Part shown: piece after piece, positions 43,695-52,222 of the stretch
How positions within the stretch are numbered: the stretch's first letter is position 1
Layout of the letters: every line of letters starts with the position of its first letter
Assembly (NCBI RefSeq): GCF_900129875.1
Contig: NZ_FQXC01000004.1
Span: 1 to 64,000, forward strand
Length of the DNA: 64,000 bases
DNA from: Marivita hallyeonensis
GTDB taxonomy: Bacteria > Pseudomonadota > Alphaproteobacteria > Rhodobacterales > Rhodobacteraceae
Direction: 5' to 3'
The notes under the pieces: model-generated
Databases searched by the model: none
What the model was told of the DNA's origin: nothing
What the model saw: the letters and a program-made list of their open reading frames with translations, nothing else
Made by a program: the position numbers and the translations under genes

Positions 43695-45509
43695 TCAAGC
43701 TGCTTCTTCTTCCTGCATCTGCCGGTTCCAGAGTGCCGCGTAGCGACCGTTTCGCGACAGAAGCGCGTCATGCGTGCCCTCTTCGACGACCACCCCATCC
43801 TCCAGAACAACGATCCGATCGGCATCCGCGATGGTCGACAAACGGTGCGCGATGGTGATCACCGTGCGCCCCTCGCCCGCACGTTTCAACGCACCCTGGA
43901 TCGACGCCTCCGTCTCGGAATCCAGAGCCGAGGTCGCCTCGTCGAGGATCAGTATCGGCGGGTTCTTCAGAAGGGTGCGCGCGATGCCCACACGCTGCTT
44001 TTCACCGCCGGACAGTTTGAGACCCCGCTCGCCCACCATCGTGTCATAGCCGTCAGGCAGCGACAGGATGAAATCGTGGATCCGTGCCGCCTGCGCCGCC
44101 TCGATGATCTCGCCTTCTGTCGCACCCGCACGACCGTAGGCGATGTTGTATCGGATGGTATCGTTGAACAGCACCGTGTCCTGAGGCACCACGCCTATCG
44201 CGTCATGCAGGCTGTCCTGCGTGACATCCCGCACGTCCTGCCCGTCGATCCGAACCGCGCCGTCGTTGACATCGTAGAACCGGAATAACAGCCGTCCGAT
44301 GGTCGACTTGCCCGAACCTGACGGTCCCACGAGCGCCACGTTCTGTCCCGCACCGACGTCCAGCGTCACGCCCTTGAGGATCGGCCGCGCCGAGTCGTAA
44401 CCGAACCGCACATCCTCGAAGCGCACCACGCCTTGCGTCACGTTCAAATCCGGCGCGGCGGGTTTGTCGGACACCTCTTGCGGCTGTTCGAGCAGATCGA
44501 ACATCTCGCCCATGTCGACGAGGCTCTGCCGGATTTCCCGGTACACCGTGCCGAGAAAGTTCAGCGGCATGGTGATCTGGATCATGTAGGCGTTCACCAT
44601 CACGAAATCGCCCACCGTCAGCGTGCCGTTCTGAACGCCAAGCGCCGCCATGACCATAACCGTGATCAGCCCTGCGGTGATGATGAGGCTCTGGCCAAAA
44701 TTCAACATCGCCAAGGACGTGGCCGTCTTGATTGCCGCGCCCTCATACGCCTCCATCGACTGGTCGTAGCGGTCCGCCTCGCGCTTTTCGGCCCCGAAAT
44801 ACTTGACCGTCTCGAAGTTGAGCAGACTGTCGATGGCCTTCTGGTTCGCATCGGTGTCCTGCTCGTTCATCTCGCGTCGAAGGCGCACACGCCATTCGGT
44901 GATCTTGAAGGTGAACCAGACGTAAATGACGATGGTGACGAGAACGACCACCATGTACCGAATGTCGAGCAGGAACCACAGGAAGCCCATGATGAGCGTC
45001 AGTTCGAGGATCAGCGGGCCGACGCTGAACAGCATGAAGCGCAACAGGAAATCGACGCCTTTTACCCCACGTTCGATGATCCGGCTCAGACCGCCTGTCT
45101 TGCGGGTGATGTGGTAGCGCATCGACAGGCGGTGGATATGGGTGAAGGTCTCAATCGCAAGTGACCGCAGGGCGCGCTGCCCAACGCGGGCAAAGACGCC
45201 ATCGCGCAGCTGCTGAAAACCGACATTCATGAGCCGCGCGAACCCGTAGGCCAGTGTCAGACCGATCCCACCCAGAAGAAGGTCGGACGCCTCCCCGCTA
45301 AGCGCATCGACCGCCTGCCCGAACAAAAGCGGTGCCATCACGTTCACGACTTTCGCCAGCACGAGACAGGTCAGCGCGATGATGACCCGTCTTTTCACCC
45401 AAGGCTTGTCGTCGGGCCACAAGTACGGTCCGACCTTGCGGATCGTACGGACGCCCGACCGACGTTCGTCGGCGGCGATTTCTGCGTCGGTCGTGATGTC
45501 TGCGGGCAT
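43695..45509 (-). CDS. Atm1/HMT1-type ABC exporter
   Basis: A 604-residue half transporter: six-helix membrane domain (beginning VIIALTCLVLAKVVNVMAPLLFGQAVDAL), then an ATPase with Walker A GPSGSGKST, signature LSGGEKQRVGIART and Walker B ILILDEATSALD. The membrane domain matches bacterial Atm1 homologues that export glutathione-linked persulfides or metal conjugates. It lies tail to tail with the RND pump gene, 24 bases apart. Confidence 0.88.
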   Translation of the reverse strand: MPADITTDAEIAADERRSGVRTIRKVGPYLWPDDKPWVKRRVIIALTCLVLAKVVNVMAPLLFGQAVDALSGEASDLLLGGIGLTLAYGFARLMNVGFQQLRDGVFARVGQRALRSLAIETFTHIHRLSMRYHITRKTGGLSRIIERGVKGVDFLLRFMLFSVGPLILELTLIMGFLWFLLDIRYMVVVLVTIVIYVWFTFKITEWRVRLRREMNEQDTDANQKAIDSLLNFETVKYFGAEKREADRYDQSMEAYEGAAIKTATSLAMLNFGQSLIITAGLITVMVMAALGVQNGTLTVGDFVMVNAYMIQITMPLNFLGTVYREIRQSLVDMGEMFDLLEQPQEVSDKPAAPDLNVTQGVVRFEDVRFGYDSARPILKGVTLDVGAGQNVALVGPSGSGKSTIGRLLFRFYDVNDGAVRIDGQDVRDVTQDSLHDAIGVVPQDTVLFNDTIRYNIAYGRAGATEGEIIEAAQAARIHDFILSLPDGYDTMVGERGLKLSGGEKQRVGIARTLLKNPPILILDEATSALDSETEASIQGALKRAGEGRTVITIAHRLSTIADADRIVVLEDGVVVEEGTHDALLSRNGRYAALWNRQMQEEEAA

Positions 45510-45571
45510 TCCGGGCCTTCGTCGTAATTGTGCTTCTGCACTTAGCCCGGCGAGACCGGAAGAACCAGCGA

Positions 45572-47122
45572 TTACCGGCCCTTGAAAAGCCCGCCTAGAA
45601 TGCCCCGGACGATGCGACGCCCGGTTGTGCCCTTCAGTTCCTTGACCACCACCTTTGCCATCGCCTCTCCGAAACTGTCACCGCGACGGGCGCGGCGCGT
45701 CGGTTGCGCGGTGGACCGCCCGACCCGGGTGCCGGTATAACGGCGTCCCGCCGTGTATTCGCGCATTGCGGCATCAAGATCGGCCTCTTTCTGTTCGGCG
45801 GCCTCTGCCTCCTGCGCCGCTTTTGCAGTCCGCTCGGCCAGCATCTCAAAGGCGGAGTTCCGATCGAGCGTGTCAGCGTATTTCGTGCCCAGATCGCTGG
45901 CCCCCACGATACCGCCGCGCTCTGCCGGCGTGATCGGGCCAAGCTGTGACGAGGGCGGACGGATCAGCGTGCGTTCGACCATGCCCGGAATACCCTTGCG
46001 TTCGAGCATCGAGGTCACCGCCTCACCAACGCCCACCTCGCGGATGGCCTCTTCGGTGTCAAAAGTCGGGTTTTCGCGATAGGTCTCCGCCGCCATGCGC
46101 AACGCTTTCCGGTCCCGCGCGGTAAACGCCCGCAAAGCGTGCTGCACGCGATTGCCCAGCTGCCCCAGAATATCCTCCGGGATATCGTCGGGGTTCTGCG
46201 TGATGAAGTAGACGCCAACTCCTTTGGAACGGATCAGGCGAGCCACCTGCTCCACCTTGTCCACAAGCGCTTTGGGCGCGTCCTCGAACAGCAGATGCGC
46301 TTCGTCGAAGAAGAACACGAGCTTGGGTTTGTCCGGATCGCCCACCTCGGGCAGTTCTTCAAACAGCTCTGACAGAAGCCATAGCAGGAACGTCGCGTAG
46401 AGGCGTGGCGCGCCCATCAGCTTGTCTGCCGCGAGGATGTTGATTTGGCCCTGCCCATTGGCGTCGGTGCGCATCAGGTCTCGCAACTCGAGCGCCGGTT
46501 CACCAAAGAAATCCGCGCCACCCTGGTTTTCCAAAACGAGCAGACGTCGCTGGATCGCGCCCACGGACTGAACCGAGATATTGCCATACCGCAGCGAAAC
46601 ATCTTCGCGATTCTCACCCAGCCAGACCAGCATGGATTGCAGGTCCTTCAGGTCCAGCAGCGGCAGGCCCTCCTCATCGGCGACACGGAACGCGATGTTC
46701 AGAATGCCCTCCTGCGCCTCGCTCAGTTCCAACAAGCGCGAGATCAGCAACGGCCCCATCTCGGCCACCGTCGTACGGATCGGATGGCCCTGCTGTCCGA
46801 ACAGATCCCAGAAGGTGACCGGAAAGCTGGTGTAAGCGTAGTCTTCGAACCCGATGGTTGCCGCGCGATCCGTGAACGGTTGATGCAGTTTGAAGTCGGC
46901 GCTGCCCGGTTTGGCGAGCCCCGACAGGTCGCCCTTCACATCCGCCATGAAGACCGGCACGCCCTGCGCGGAGAACCCTTCGGCCAGGATTTGCAGCGTC
47001 ACCGTCTTGCCGGTGCCCGTCGCTCCGGCGATCAAACCATGGCGGTTCGCGTAGTCCAGCCGTAGCCACTGCTTGACCGCATAGTCCTCTCCACCGCCAC
47101 CAACGAAGACACCGTTTTCCAT
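45572..47122 (-). CDS. HerA-like ATPase, DUF853 (YjgR) family
   Basis: A 516-residue ATPase with Walker A GATGTGKTVT near 34-43 and Walker B LVFFFDEAHLLF, followed by the YFITQNPDDIPEDILGQLGNRVQHALRAFT block typical of the helicase HerA-like/YjgR group. The role is undefined, possibly DNA-related. The ATG at 47122 matches the family start MENGVFVGGGG; a longer frame to 47164 adds 14 residues without support. Confidence 0.85.
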   Translation of the reverse strand: MENGVFVGGGGEDYAVKQWLRLDYANRHGLIAGATGTGKTVTLQILAEGFSAQGVPVFMADVKGDLSGLAKPGSADFKLHQPFTDRAATIGFEDYAYTSFPVTFWDLFGQQGHPIRTTVAEMGPLLISRLLELSEAQEGILNIAFRVADEEGLPLLDLKDLQSMLVWLGENREDVSLRYGNISVQSVGAIQRRLLVLENQGGADFFGEPALELRDLMRTDANGQGQINILAADKLMGAPRLYATFLLWLLSELFEELPEVGDPDKPKLVFFFDEAHLLFEDAPKALVDKVEQVARLIRSKGVGVYFITQNPDDIPEDILGQLGNRVQHALRAFTARDRKALRMAAETYRENPTFDTEEAIREVGVGEAVTSMLERKGIPGMVERTLIRPPSSQLGPITPAERGGIVGASDLGTKYADTLDRNSAFEMLAERTAKAAQEAEAAEQKEADLDAAMREYTAGRRYTGTRVGRSTAQPTRRARRGDSFGEAMAKVVVKELKGTTGRRIVRGILGGLFKGR

Positions 47123-47197
47123 GAGAATTCCCTTTGTCCCTGCATCTGGACTTCGAACATACAAACTTAACCTTTTGCTGCCAGTATGTTTTTGCCC

Positions 47198-47272
47198 GAC
47201 GCAAGCTGATCCTCTGATTGCGCGGGCATCCTCCCTGTAAGACTGGCCGCGCTGCTTTGCGCGGCCTTTTTT
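47198..47272 (+). ncRNA. Candidate small RNA 1 with CCTCCC motif (mmgR-like layout)
   Basis: An orphan terminator GGCCGCGC-TGCTTT-GCGCGGCC plus TTTTTT (47245-47272) is preceded by an unpaired CCTCCC (47230-47235) and a 5' hairpin CGCAA/TTGCG (47200-47204 with 47218-47222). TATGTT (47185-47190) could be the -10. The order of 5' hairpin, C/U-rich anti-Shine-Dalgarno motif and terminator resembles the alphaproteobacterial mmgR family; that identity is tentative. The ends are estimates. Confidence 0.5.
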
Positions 47273-47337
47273 AATTGTGAATTCACGTTTGAATTTTGCC
47301 TGTTGACGCTGTGGATTTCATTTCGTAGCGTCACCGC

Positions 47338-47402
47338 AATAATAGTCGGCCGGTCCGACAGGGAGTGATAAGGGGAAGATGCGTTAAAGTATCTTCCCTT
47401 TT
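47338..47402 (+). ncRNA. Candidate small RNA 2
   Basis: A second unit in tandem: TTGACG (47303-47308), 17 bases, TAGCGT (47326-47331) as a promoter. The transcript would start with a GTCGG/CCGAC hairpin (47345-47359), then a purine-rich stretch, and end in GGGAAGAT/ATCTTCCC (47373-47398) followed by TTTT. No reading frame fits. It may instead be a leader attenuator of the downstream IalB-family gene. Confidence 0.45.
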
Positions 47403-47585
47403 GATTCAGGGGCTTTCACCACCACGTTACAGCGAAGCATGAAGGCGCAGCTGCGGATGTCGTGATCATTGTGACTGCAAGATTTCGCTCAACGCGCCAT
47501 CAACTCTTTGCGTTTTGGCCTGACACTCCGAATGACCCATGATATCGCGAAGGCAAACCAACGCCGATCCTTCGGAGAGATTTTG

Positions 47586-48224
47586 ATGAACAAACACCTG
47601 CTTCTTCTGGCCACCATCGCAACAGTTGGATTTGCCGGGATGTCCGCGGCGCAAGACGACACCCAAACCCCCGAGGCAGAGACGGAAGCTCCTGTATCGC
47701 AATCGGATCTGTCGGTTCTCGATACCGGTGAACCAGTTGCCGAACCTGGTGCGGACGGGCGGCAGGAAACCTACGTGCGGTCCACACATGGCGATTGGGC
47801 AATCCAGTGCCTGCCAGTGCAGGAAGGGCCCGAGCCCTGCCAGATGTACCAGCTTCTACGGGACGAAAACGGCGGCAGCGTGGCTGAGGTGAGCCTCTTC
47901 CGGCTGAACAACGGCGGACAGGTCGCTGCTGGCGGCACATTCGTGGTCCCGCTGGAAACCCTGCTGACGGAAAAGATGACGATCCGTGTCGATTCCGGTC
48001 AGGCCAAGCGGTATGATTTCTCGTTCTGCACCACCGTGGGCTGCTACGCGCGCGTCGGCTTCACCGCCGATGATGTCGCGTCTTTCCGGCGGGGCAATGC
48101 CGCCAACGTCACCATCGTCCCGGCGCTGGCGCCAGATCAGCGTGTGACTGTGACCATGTCGCTCTCCGGCTTCACTGCGGCATTCGAAGAAATCACGGCC
48201 TTGGAAGAGGCTGCGCAGCAATAA
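47586..48224 (+). CDS. Invasion-associated locus B (IalB) family exported protein
   Basis: A 212-residue secreted protein: signal peptide to MSAAQ (about 20), an acidic low-complexity linker, then the IalB core beginning HGDWAIQCLPVQEGPEPCQMYQ, with further cysteines in FCTTVGC. Family members are common in alphaproteobacteria and lack a clear biochemical role. GGAGAG precedes the ATG at 47586; an upstream in-frame start at 47508 would hide the signal peptide. Confidence 0.85.
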   Translation: MNKHLLLLATIATVGFAGMSAAQDDTQTPEAETEAPVSQSDLSVLDTGEPVAEPGADGRQETYVRSTHGDWAIQCLPVQEGPEPCQMYQLLRDENGGSVAEVSLFRLNNGGQVAAGGTFVVPLETLLTEKMTIRVDSGQAKRYDFSFCTTVGCYARVGFTADDVASFRRGNAANVTIVPALAPDQRVTVTMSLSGFTAAFEEITALEEAAQQ

Positions 48225-48226
48225 GC

Positions 48227-48280
48227 TGGCAAATTGCCATTTAACGAGGCGTCAGGCTTTCTGACCCCTTGTCTCGTTAA
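48227..48280. other. Nested inverted repeats between convergent genes
   Basis: TGGCAAATTGCCA (48227-48239) is a palindrome with a one-base centre. TTAACGAG (48241-48248) pairs with CTCGTTAA (48273-48280) around an inner GTCAG/CTGAC hairpin (48251-48265). It covers the stop codon of lpxB and lies just after the IalB-family stop, so it may stop transcription in both directions. Confidence 0.5.
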
Positions 48281-49430
48281 GGCCATCCAGAACCGCAATC
48301 GCAGCGCGTTCGCCGGGTGCGACCCCACCACGCCCGAGCCGCTCCATGGTGAGCGACATCGCCCGCGTCTGTTCGTCAGGTGCATCGAGCACATGCATCA
48401 AAGCATCGGCAATCGGGGCGGGACGACAGTTTGCGCCGATGAATTCAGGCACCACACGCGTGTCTGACACGAGGTTCACCAAGGTGACCGTATCCACCCG
48501 CAGCATGCGACCAATGATCTGGCGTGACAGCCAGTTCATGTCATAGGCGATCACCATCGGCGTGTTCGCAGCGGCCAGTTCGAGCGAGACCGTGCCCGAC
48601 GCGGCAAGAGCAATGTCAGCAGCCGCAAAAACCGAGCGCTTCAAAATGGCGGCCCGATCCGGATCAAAGTCGGTCGGGTTCAGTATCGTGACGGGAACGG
48701 GCCACTCTTGCACGTTGCCCGTAACAAGATGTGCCGCGTTCGGAGCCACCGGAAGGACAAACCGCAAACCTGGCCTCTGCGCGTGCAGTCGTTCGATTGC
48801 CTCTCTGAAGATCGGCAGAAGTCTGGAAACCTCGCTCCGGCGAGACCCGGGAAGTACCAGGGCTACTGGGGCATCCCCCACGTCAAACGCGCTTCGAAAC
48901 TGTGCGATTTCTTCTCCTGTAGCGACAGGATCGGTGACGACCGGATGGCCGACGAAATCGCACCGCATGCCTTCGGCCTCCATGTAAGGTGGCTCGAACG
49001 GCAGAAGCGCCAGCACATGATCGATGAAGCGCGCCATCTTCTTCGCGCGGCCCGGGCGCCACGCCCAGACGGTCGGCGCGACGTAATGGACCGTCCGGAT
49101 ATTGCTCTGCTCTTTGACGAGCTTTGCGACGCGCAGACCGAATTCCGGCAGGTCTATTGTAACGAGCACATCCGGCTTGGCAGCAAGTACCGCATCCGCC
49201 GTTTCCCGGATCCGCGCCTTCAGCTTACGATACTGGGACAGGATCTCTGTGATCCCCATGATCGAGATTTCATCCATCGGGAACAGGCTTTTCAAACCGG
49301 CCGCCTGCATGCGCTCACCGCCCACGCCATCGAACTGCACCTCGCCAGCGTGTTTGCGCAAGCCCTCCATCAGCGCCGCACCCAGCTTGTCCCCGGACGC
49401 CTCGCCCGCAACAACGAAGACGCGCATCAT
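48252..49430 (-). CDS. lpxB: Lipid-A-disaccharide synthase
   Basis: A 392-residue GT19 glycosyltransferase that joins UDP-diacylglucosamine and lipid X into the lipid A disaccharide at the inner face of the cytoplasmic membrane. Family blocks: AGEASGDKLGAALMEGL, VLVTIDLPEFGLRVAKLVK, YVAPTVWAWRPGRAKKMARFIDHVLALLPFEP and ALAASGTVSLELAAANTPMVIAY. Two ATGs (49430 and 49427) overlap the lpxI stop in GCATGATGCG, so translation is coupled. Confidence 0.95.
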   Translation of the reverse strand: MMRVFVVAGEASGDKLGAALMEGLRKHAGEVQFDGVGGERMQAAGLKSLFPMDEISIMGITEILSQYRKLKARIRETADAVLAAKPDVLVTIDLPEFGLRVAKLVKEQSNIRTVHYVAPTVWAWRPGRAKKMARFIDHVLALLPFEPPYMEAEGMRCDFVGHPVVTDPVATGEEIAQFRSAFDVGDAPVALVLPGSRRSEVSRLLPIFREAIERLHAQRPGLRFVLPVAPNAAHLVTGNVQEWPVPVTILNPTDFDPDRAAILKRSVFAAADIALAASGTVSLELAAANTPMVIAYDMNWLSRQIIGRMLRVDTVTLVNLVSDTRVVPEFIGANCRPAPIADALMHVLDAPDEQTRAMSLTMERLGRGGVAPGERAAIAVLDGLNETRGQKA

Positions 49431-50329
49431 GCGCCCTTGTCCCGGACCCAAAGAAACAGGCCAAGCGCATCGCAGCGCGCCACTGTTTTCGCCCGGTCGA
49501 GGACCATCACGCCTCCGGCTTCGATAACAATGCCACTCAGCCCGGCGGCAGCCACGGCGTCCGGTGTGCCAAGCCCAATCGCGGGAAGGTCCGCGCGACG
49601 ATCCTGTGCGGGCTTGGGCGCCTTGAACAGAATCCCACCGCTTGTCTCGGTCGCGCCGCCGGAGAGCCAGTCAGACGCGTCGCCCAGCAGACCACCGAAC
49701 ATGTCGCCTGCCGCGCTTATCGGAGAGGTGAAGACATCCCCTGCCCCCGCTGTGCGGTCGCGGGCGAGACGGGTCAGCATGGCATCCGTCCCTGCGGAAT
49801 CCTCGCGGGCAAGCACCTCTGTCCCGCGCACCACGCAGGCCTGCCCCGCGTCGCGCGCGCCCATGGCAGAGACGGTTCGCTCGCCAAGCCGGGCCTCTAT
49901 CGTGTTTTGCGGCGCGTAGGTTTTCAACGTCAGAACACCCGCCTCCGGCACCAGGTCCGGGACAAGCGTGTGCGCCGCGCGTATCTCGATCTCAGCCTCC
50001 TCGAACAGCGCCATAACGATGCGCAAGGCACCGTCGTCACCCGAGGTGAGCGCCTGTTGCAACCGCGGCACCAAGGGTGCGGTCGCCGCATCAATGCGCG
50101 ACGCGTCGATGGGCGGACGTTTGATCGATCCGCAGAGGCACACGTGTGTTACACCCCGTGACCCAAGCGTCTCGAGCAGGGTTCCCAGCGTTTCAAGATG
50201 GAAGTCGATATCCACGGCAAGGCCATCCGGATGGAAGCCGTGCAGACCACAGACCAACGGCCGCTCTGCCTGCGCGTCTGCCACGATGCGCGGCAACCGG
50301 CCCTGACCACAGATCAGCGCGAGCGACAT
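49427..50329 (-). CDS. lpxI: UDP-2,3-diacylglucosamine pyrophosphatase LpxI
   Basis: A 300-residue LpxI-family (DUF1009-type) enzyme, which makes lipid X and UMP from UDP-2,3-diacylglucosamine and replaces LpxH in alphaproteobacteria. It has the family patterns CGQGRLPRIVADAQ, SIKRPPID and GIVIEAGGVMVLDRAKTVARCDALGLFLW. It lies between lpxA (three bases upstream) and lpxB (overlapping), which confirms the pathway. Confidence 0.93.
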   Translation of the reverse strand: MSLALICGQGRLPRIVADAQAERPLVCGLHGFHPDGLAVDIDFHLETLGTLLETLGSRGVTHVCLCGSIKRPPIDASRIDAATAPLVPRLQQALTSGDDGALRIVMALFEEAEIEIRAAHTLVPDLVPEAGVLTLKTYAPQNTIEARLGERTVSAMGARDAGQACVVRGTEVLAREDSAGTDAMLTRLARDRTAGAGDVFTSPISAAGDMFGGLLGDASDWLSGGATETSGGILFKAPKPAQDRRADLPAIGLGTPDAVAAAGLSGIVIEAGGVMVLDRAKTVARCDALGLFLWVRDKGA

Positions 50330-50332
50330 TCG

Positions 50333-51118
50333 TCAGCCCGGTGTGAGGAACGACCGGTCGGTGTCGCCCAGAATGAAATCGACGATGTGATGGACGTATT
50401 CGCTGTCCGTTTCCTCACCCAACCGCTTCGCGCGTTCCTGAAACGCGCCTTCGCCCTGCGCCAGCATCTGGAACGCGGCACGCAACGCAGTGATGTCGGC
50501 GCGGCTGACGCCTTTGCGTTTCAATCCAACGAGGTTCAACCCGTCCAGCCGCCCTCGATCTGCCTGCACAAGACCGTAAGGGATGACATCATTCGTCACC
50601 ATGGTCACCGCACCGATGATCGCGCCGCGACCGATGCGGACGAATTGATGCACGCCCGACAGGCCACCGACGATCACGTCGTCCTCAAGAATGCAGTGTC
50701 CCGCAAGCGCGGCATTGTTCACGATGATCACGCGGTTGCCGACCTGCGCGTCATGCGCCACGTGGCAGCCCGCCATGAACAGGTTGTCGTCGCCGACCCG
50801 CGTCACGCCGCCACCGCCCTTGGTGCCCGTGTTCATGGTCACGTGTTCGCGGATACGGTTGCGGGCACCGATGACCAGCTGTGTCTTCTCACCGTCGAAT
50901 TTCAGGTCTTGCGGGATTTCACCAATCACCGCGAAGGGAAAGATCACCGTGTCTTCGCCGATTGTTGTCTGCCCCTGCACCACCACGTGGCTTTTCAGAA
51001 CGACCCTTGGCGCCAGCTTGACCTCGGGTCCGATATGGCAAAACGGACCGATGTCGCAGCCGACGCCGATCTCGGCGCTGTCCTCGATCACGGCACTTGG
51101 GTGGATGCGCGATGTCAC
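50333..51118 (-). CDS. lpxA: UDP-N-acetylglucosamine acyltransferase
   Basis: A 261-residue left-handed beta-helix acyltransferase built from hexapeptide repeats ([27 protein letters not shown] onward), which adds the first 3-hydroxyacyl chain of lipid A from acyl-ACP. The catalytic histidine region reads [14 protein letters not shown]. The start is GTG, overlapping the fabZ stop by four bases (GTGA). Confidence 0.95.
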   Translation of the reverse strand: MTSRIHPSAVIEDSAEIGVGCDIGPFCHIGPEVKLAPRVVLKSHVVVQGQTTIGEDTVIFPFAVIGEIPQDLKFDGEKTQLVIGARNRIREHVTMNTGTKGGGGVTRVGDDNLFMAGCHVAHDAQVGNRVIIVNNAALAGHCILEDDVIVGGLSGVHQFVRIGRGAIIGAVTMVTNDVIPYGLVQADRGRLDGLNLVGLKRKGVSRADITALRAAFQMLAQGEGAFQERAKRLGEETDSEYVHHIVDFILGDTDRSFLTPG

Positions 51119-51576
51119 GCGGGCAGATCCATCATCGCCGAAAACTCAGCCTCGGCGGCCATTTCGCCGTCCACGGTTGCGACGCCTCCGAATTTCCAGA
51201 CCTTGCCTCCCGGCTTGCCCCGCAAGGTGGTCAGCCGCATCTGGAGTTGGTCGCCCGGAATGACCTTGCGGCGGAATTTGCATTTGTCGATGGCCATGAA
51301 ATAGACCTTCATCTCCTTGTCAGCCATGTCCAGCGTCGTGCCGACCATCACGGCAGCCGTCTGCGCCATCGCCTCGACGATCGTGACACCCGGCATAATC
51401 GGCATGCCCGGGAAATGCCCCTGGAAATGCGGCTCGTTCATCGTGACGTTCTTGATGCCAAGCGCGGTCTGCGTGCCGTCGATCTCTTCGACCCGGTCCA
51501 CCAGCAGAAACGGATAGCGATGCGGCAGGATCCGCTGGATCAACTGAATGTCGGCACGAAGAAGCGTATCGCTCAT
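51115..51576 (-). CDS. fabZ: 3-hydroxyacyl-ACP dehydratase FabZ
   Basis: A 153-residue hotdog dehydratase of fatty-acid synthesis. The active-site stretch is [23 protein letters not shown], with the catalytic histidine and glutamate. I chose the ATG at 51576 ([23 protein letters not shown]) because it matches the family start and AGGACG precedes it. It links fatty-acid elongation to lipid A acylation by LpxA. Confidence 0.95.
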   Translation of the reverse strand: MSDTLLRADIQLIQRILPHRYPFLLVDRVEEIDGTQTALGIKNVTMNEPHFQGHFPGMPIMPGVTIVEAMAQTAAVMVGTTLDMADKEMKVYFMAIDKCKFRRKVIPGDQLQMRLTTLRGKPGGKVWKFGGVATVDGEMAAEAEFSAMMDLPA

Positions 51577-51637
51577 GGGGCGTCCTCTTGAAATCGGTGT
51601 GGTGTGAGTAGCAACCAGCGCTTGGCTGGGCAAGGCG

Positions 51638-52222
51638 TCACGGGCGCAGCGGGAGAATGTCGGCTCCATCGCCGAACCGCGCATCCACTCGCGCAATCGC
51701 CTCGTCGGTGATGTCCACTGCGTCGGCACTCAACAAGACAGCGCGCCGGTCAAGGATGGCAACAGCGCTGCTTTCGATCATCAGCTGGGACAGCACTGGC
51801 TGCGCGGCGGTCAACAACGCGCGGCGCGCTTCGTCGGTCCGTTGCCCCAGGGCGCGGGCTTTTTCGTCCTGTTCCCGTCGGAGTTGCTGGACTTTCTCGT
51901 CGAAGGCATCTGCGCGTTCGCGAAAATCCTCTTGCGGCAGGCTGTCACGCAATTCGGTAAGTTCGCGTTCTTCGGCGGTCAGTTCTGCTTCGATCCGGCG
52001 GTTCTCGGACGCGATTTCCAGACTTTCCGCCTCGATTTCGCGGGCAATTCGCTGACCAAACGCGCTCTCGCTGTAAAGACGCTCGGGCGCGATGGTCAGG
52101 ATCAGGCTTTGCACCACGCCGGTGTTCGACAACCCGCCATCCTGCTGCGCGACCACCGGAACCGCGAGAAACAAAAGCGCTCCGAAGAGCGCTCCTGCGA
52201 AGGTGCAGAAAAGGTTCGGCAT
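51638..52222 (-). CDS. skp: OmpH/Skp-family periplasmic chaperone
   Basis: A 194-residue secreted protein (signal peptide to VVAQ, about 26) with the Skp order: a short N-terminal strand ([20 protein letters not shown]), a long charged coiled coil (about 65-135), and a C-terminal segment with [26 protein letters not shown]. It holds unfolded outer-membrane proteins for BamA, whose gene ends exactly one base before it. Confidence 0.9.
   Translation of the reverse strand: MPNLFCTFAGALFGALLFLAVPVVAQQDGGLSNTGVVQSLILTIAPERLYSESAFGQRIAREIEAESLEIASENRRIEAELTAEERELTELRDSLPQEDFRERADAFDEKVQQLRREQDEKARALGQRTDEARRALLTAAQPVLSQLMIESSAVAILDRRAVLLSADAVDITDEAIARVDARFGDGADILPLRP

Larger units (their letters stand above)
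47123..47585. other. Long intergenic stretch with two candidate small RNAs
   Basis: No protein gene was recognised between the divergent HerA-like and IalB-family genes. Two intrinsic terminators read in the plus direction with no upstream plus-strand gene, and the sequence before each folds, so two short transcripts are proposed in separate entries. The remaining 183 bases (47403-47585) are the leader of the IalB-family gene. Confidence 0.6.

Noticed and set aside
47338-47402. Second intergenic terminator as a riboswitch of the IalB-family gene
   Set aside because: I see no known riboswitch core; it stays a small-RNA or leader candidate without a ligand claim.
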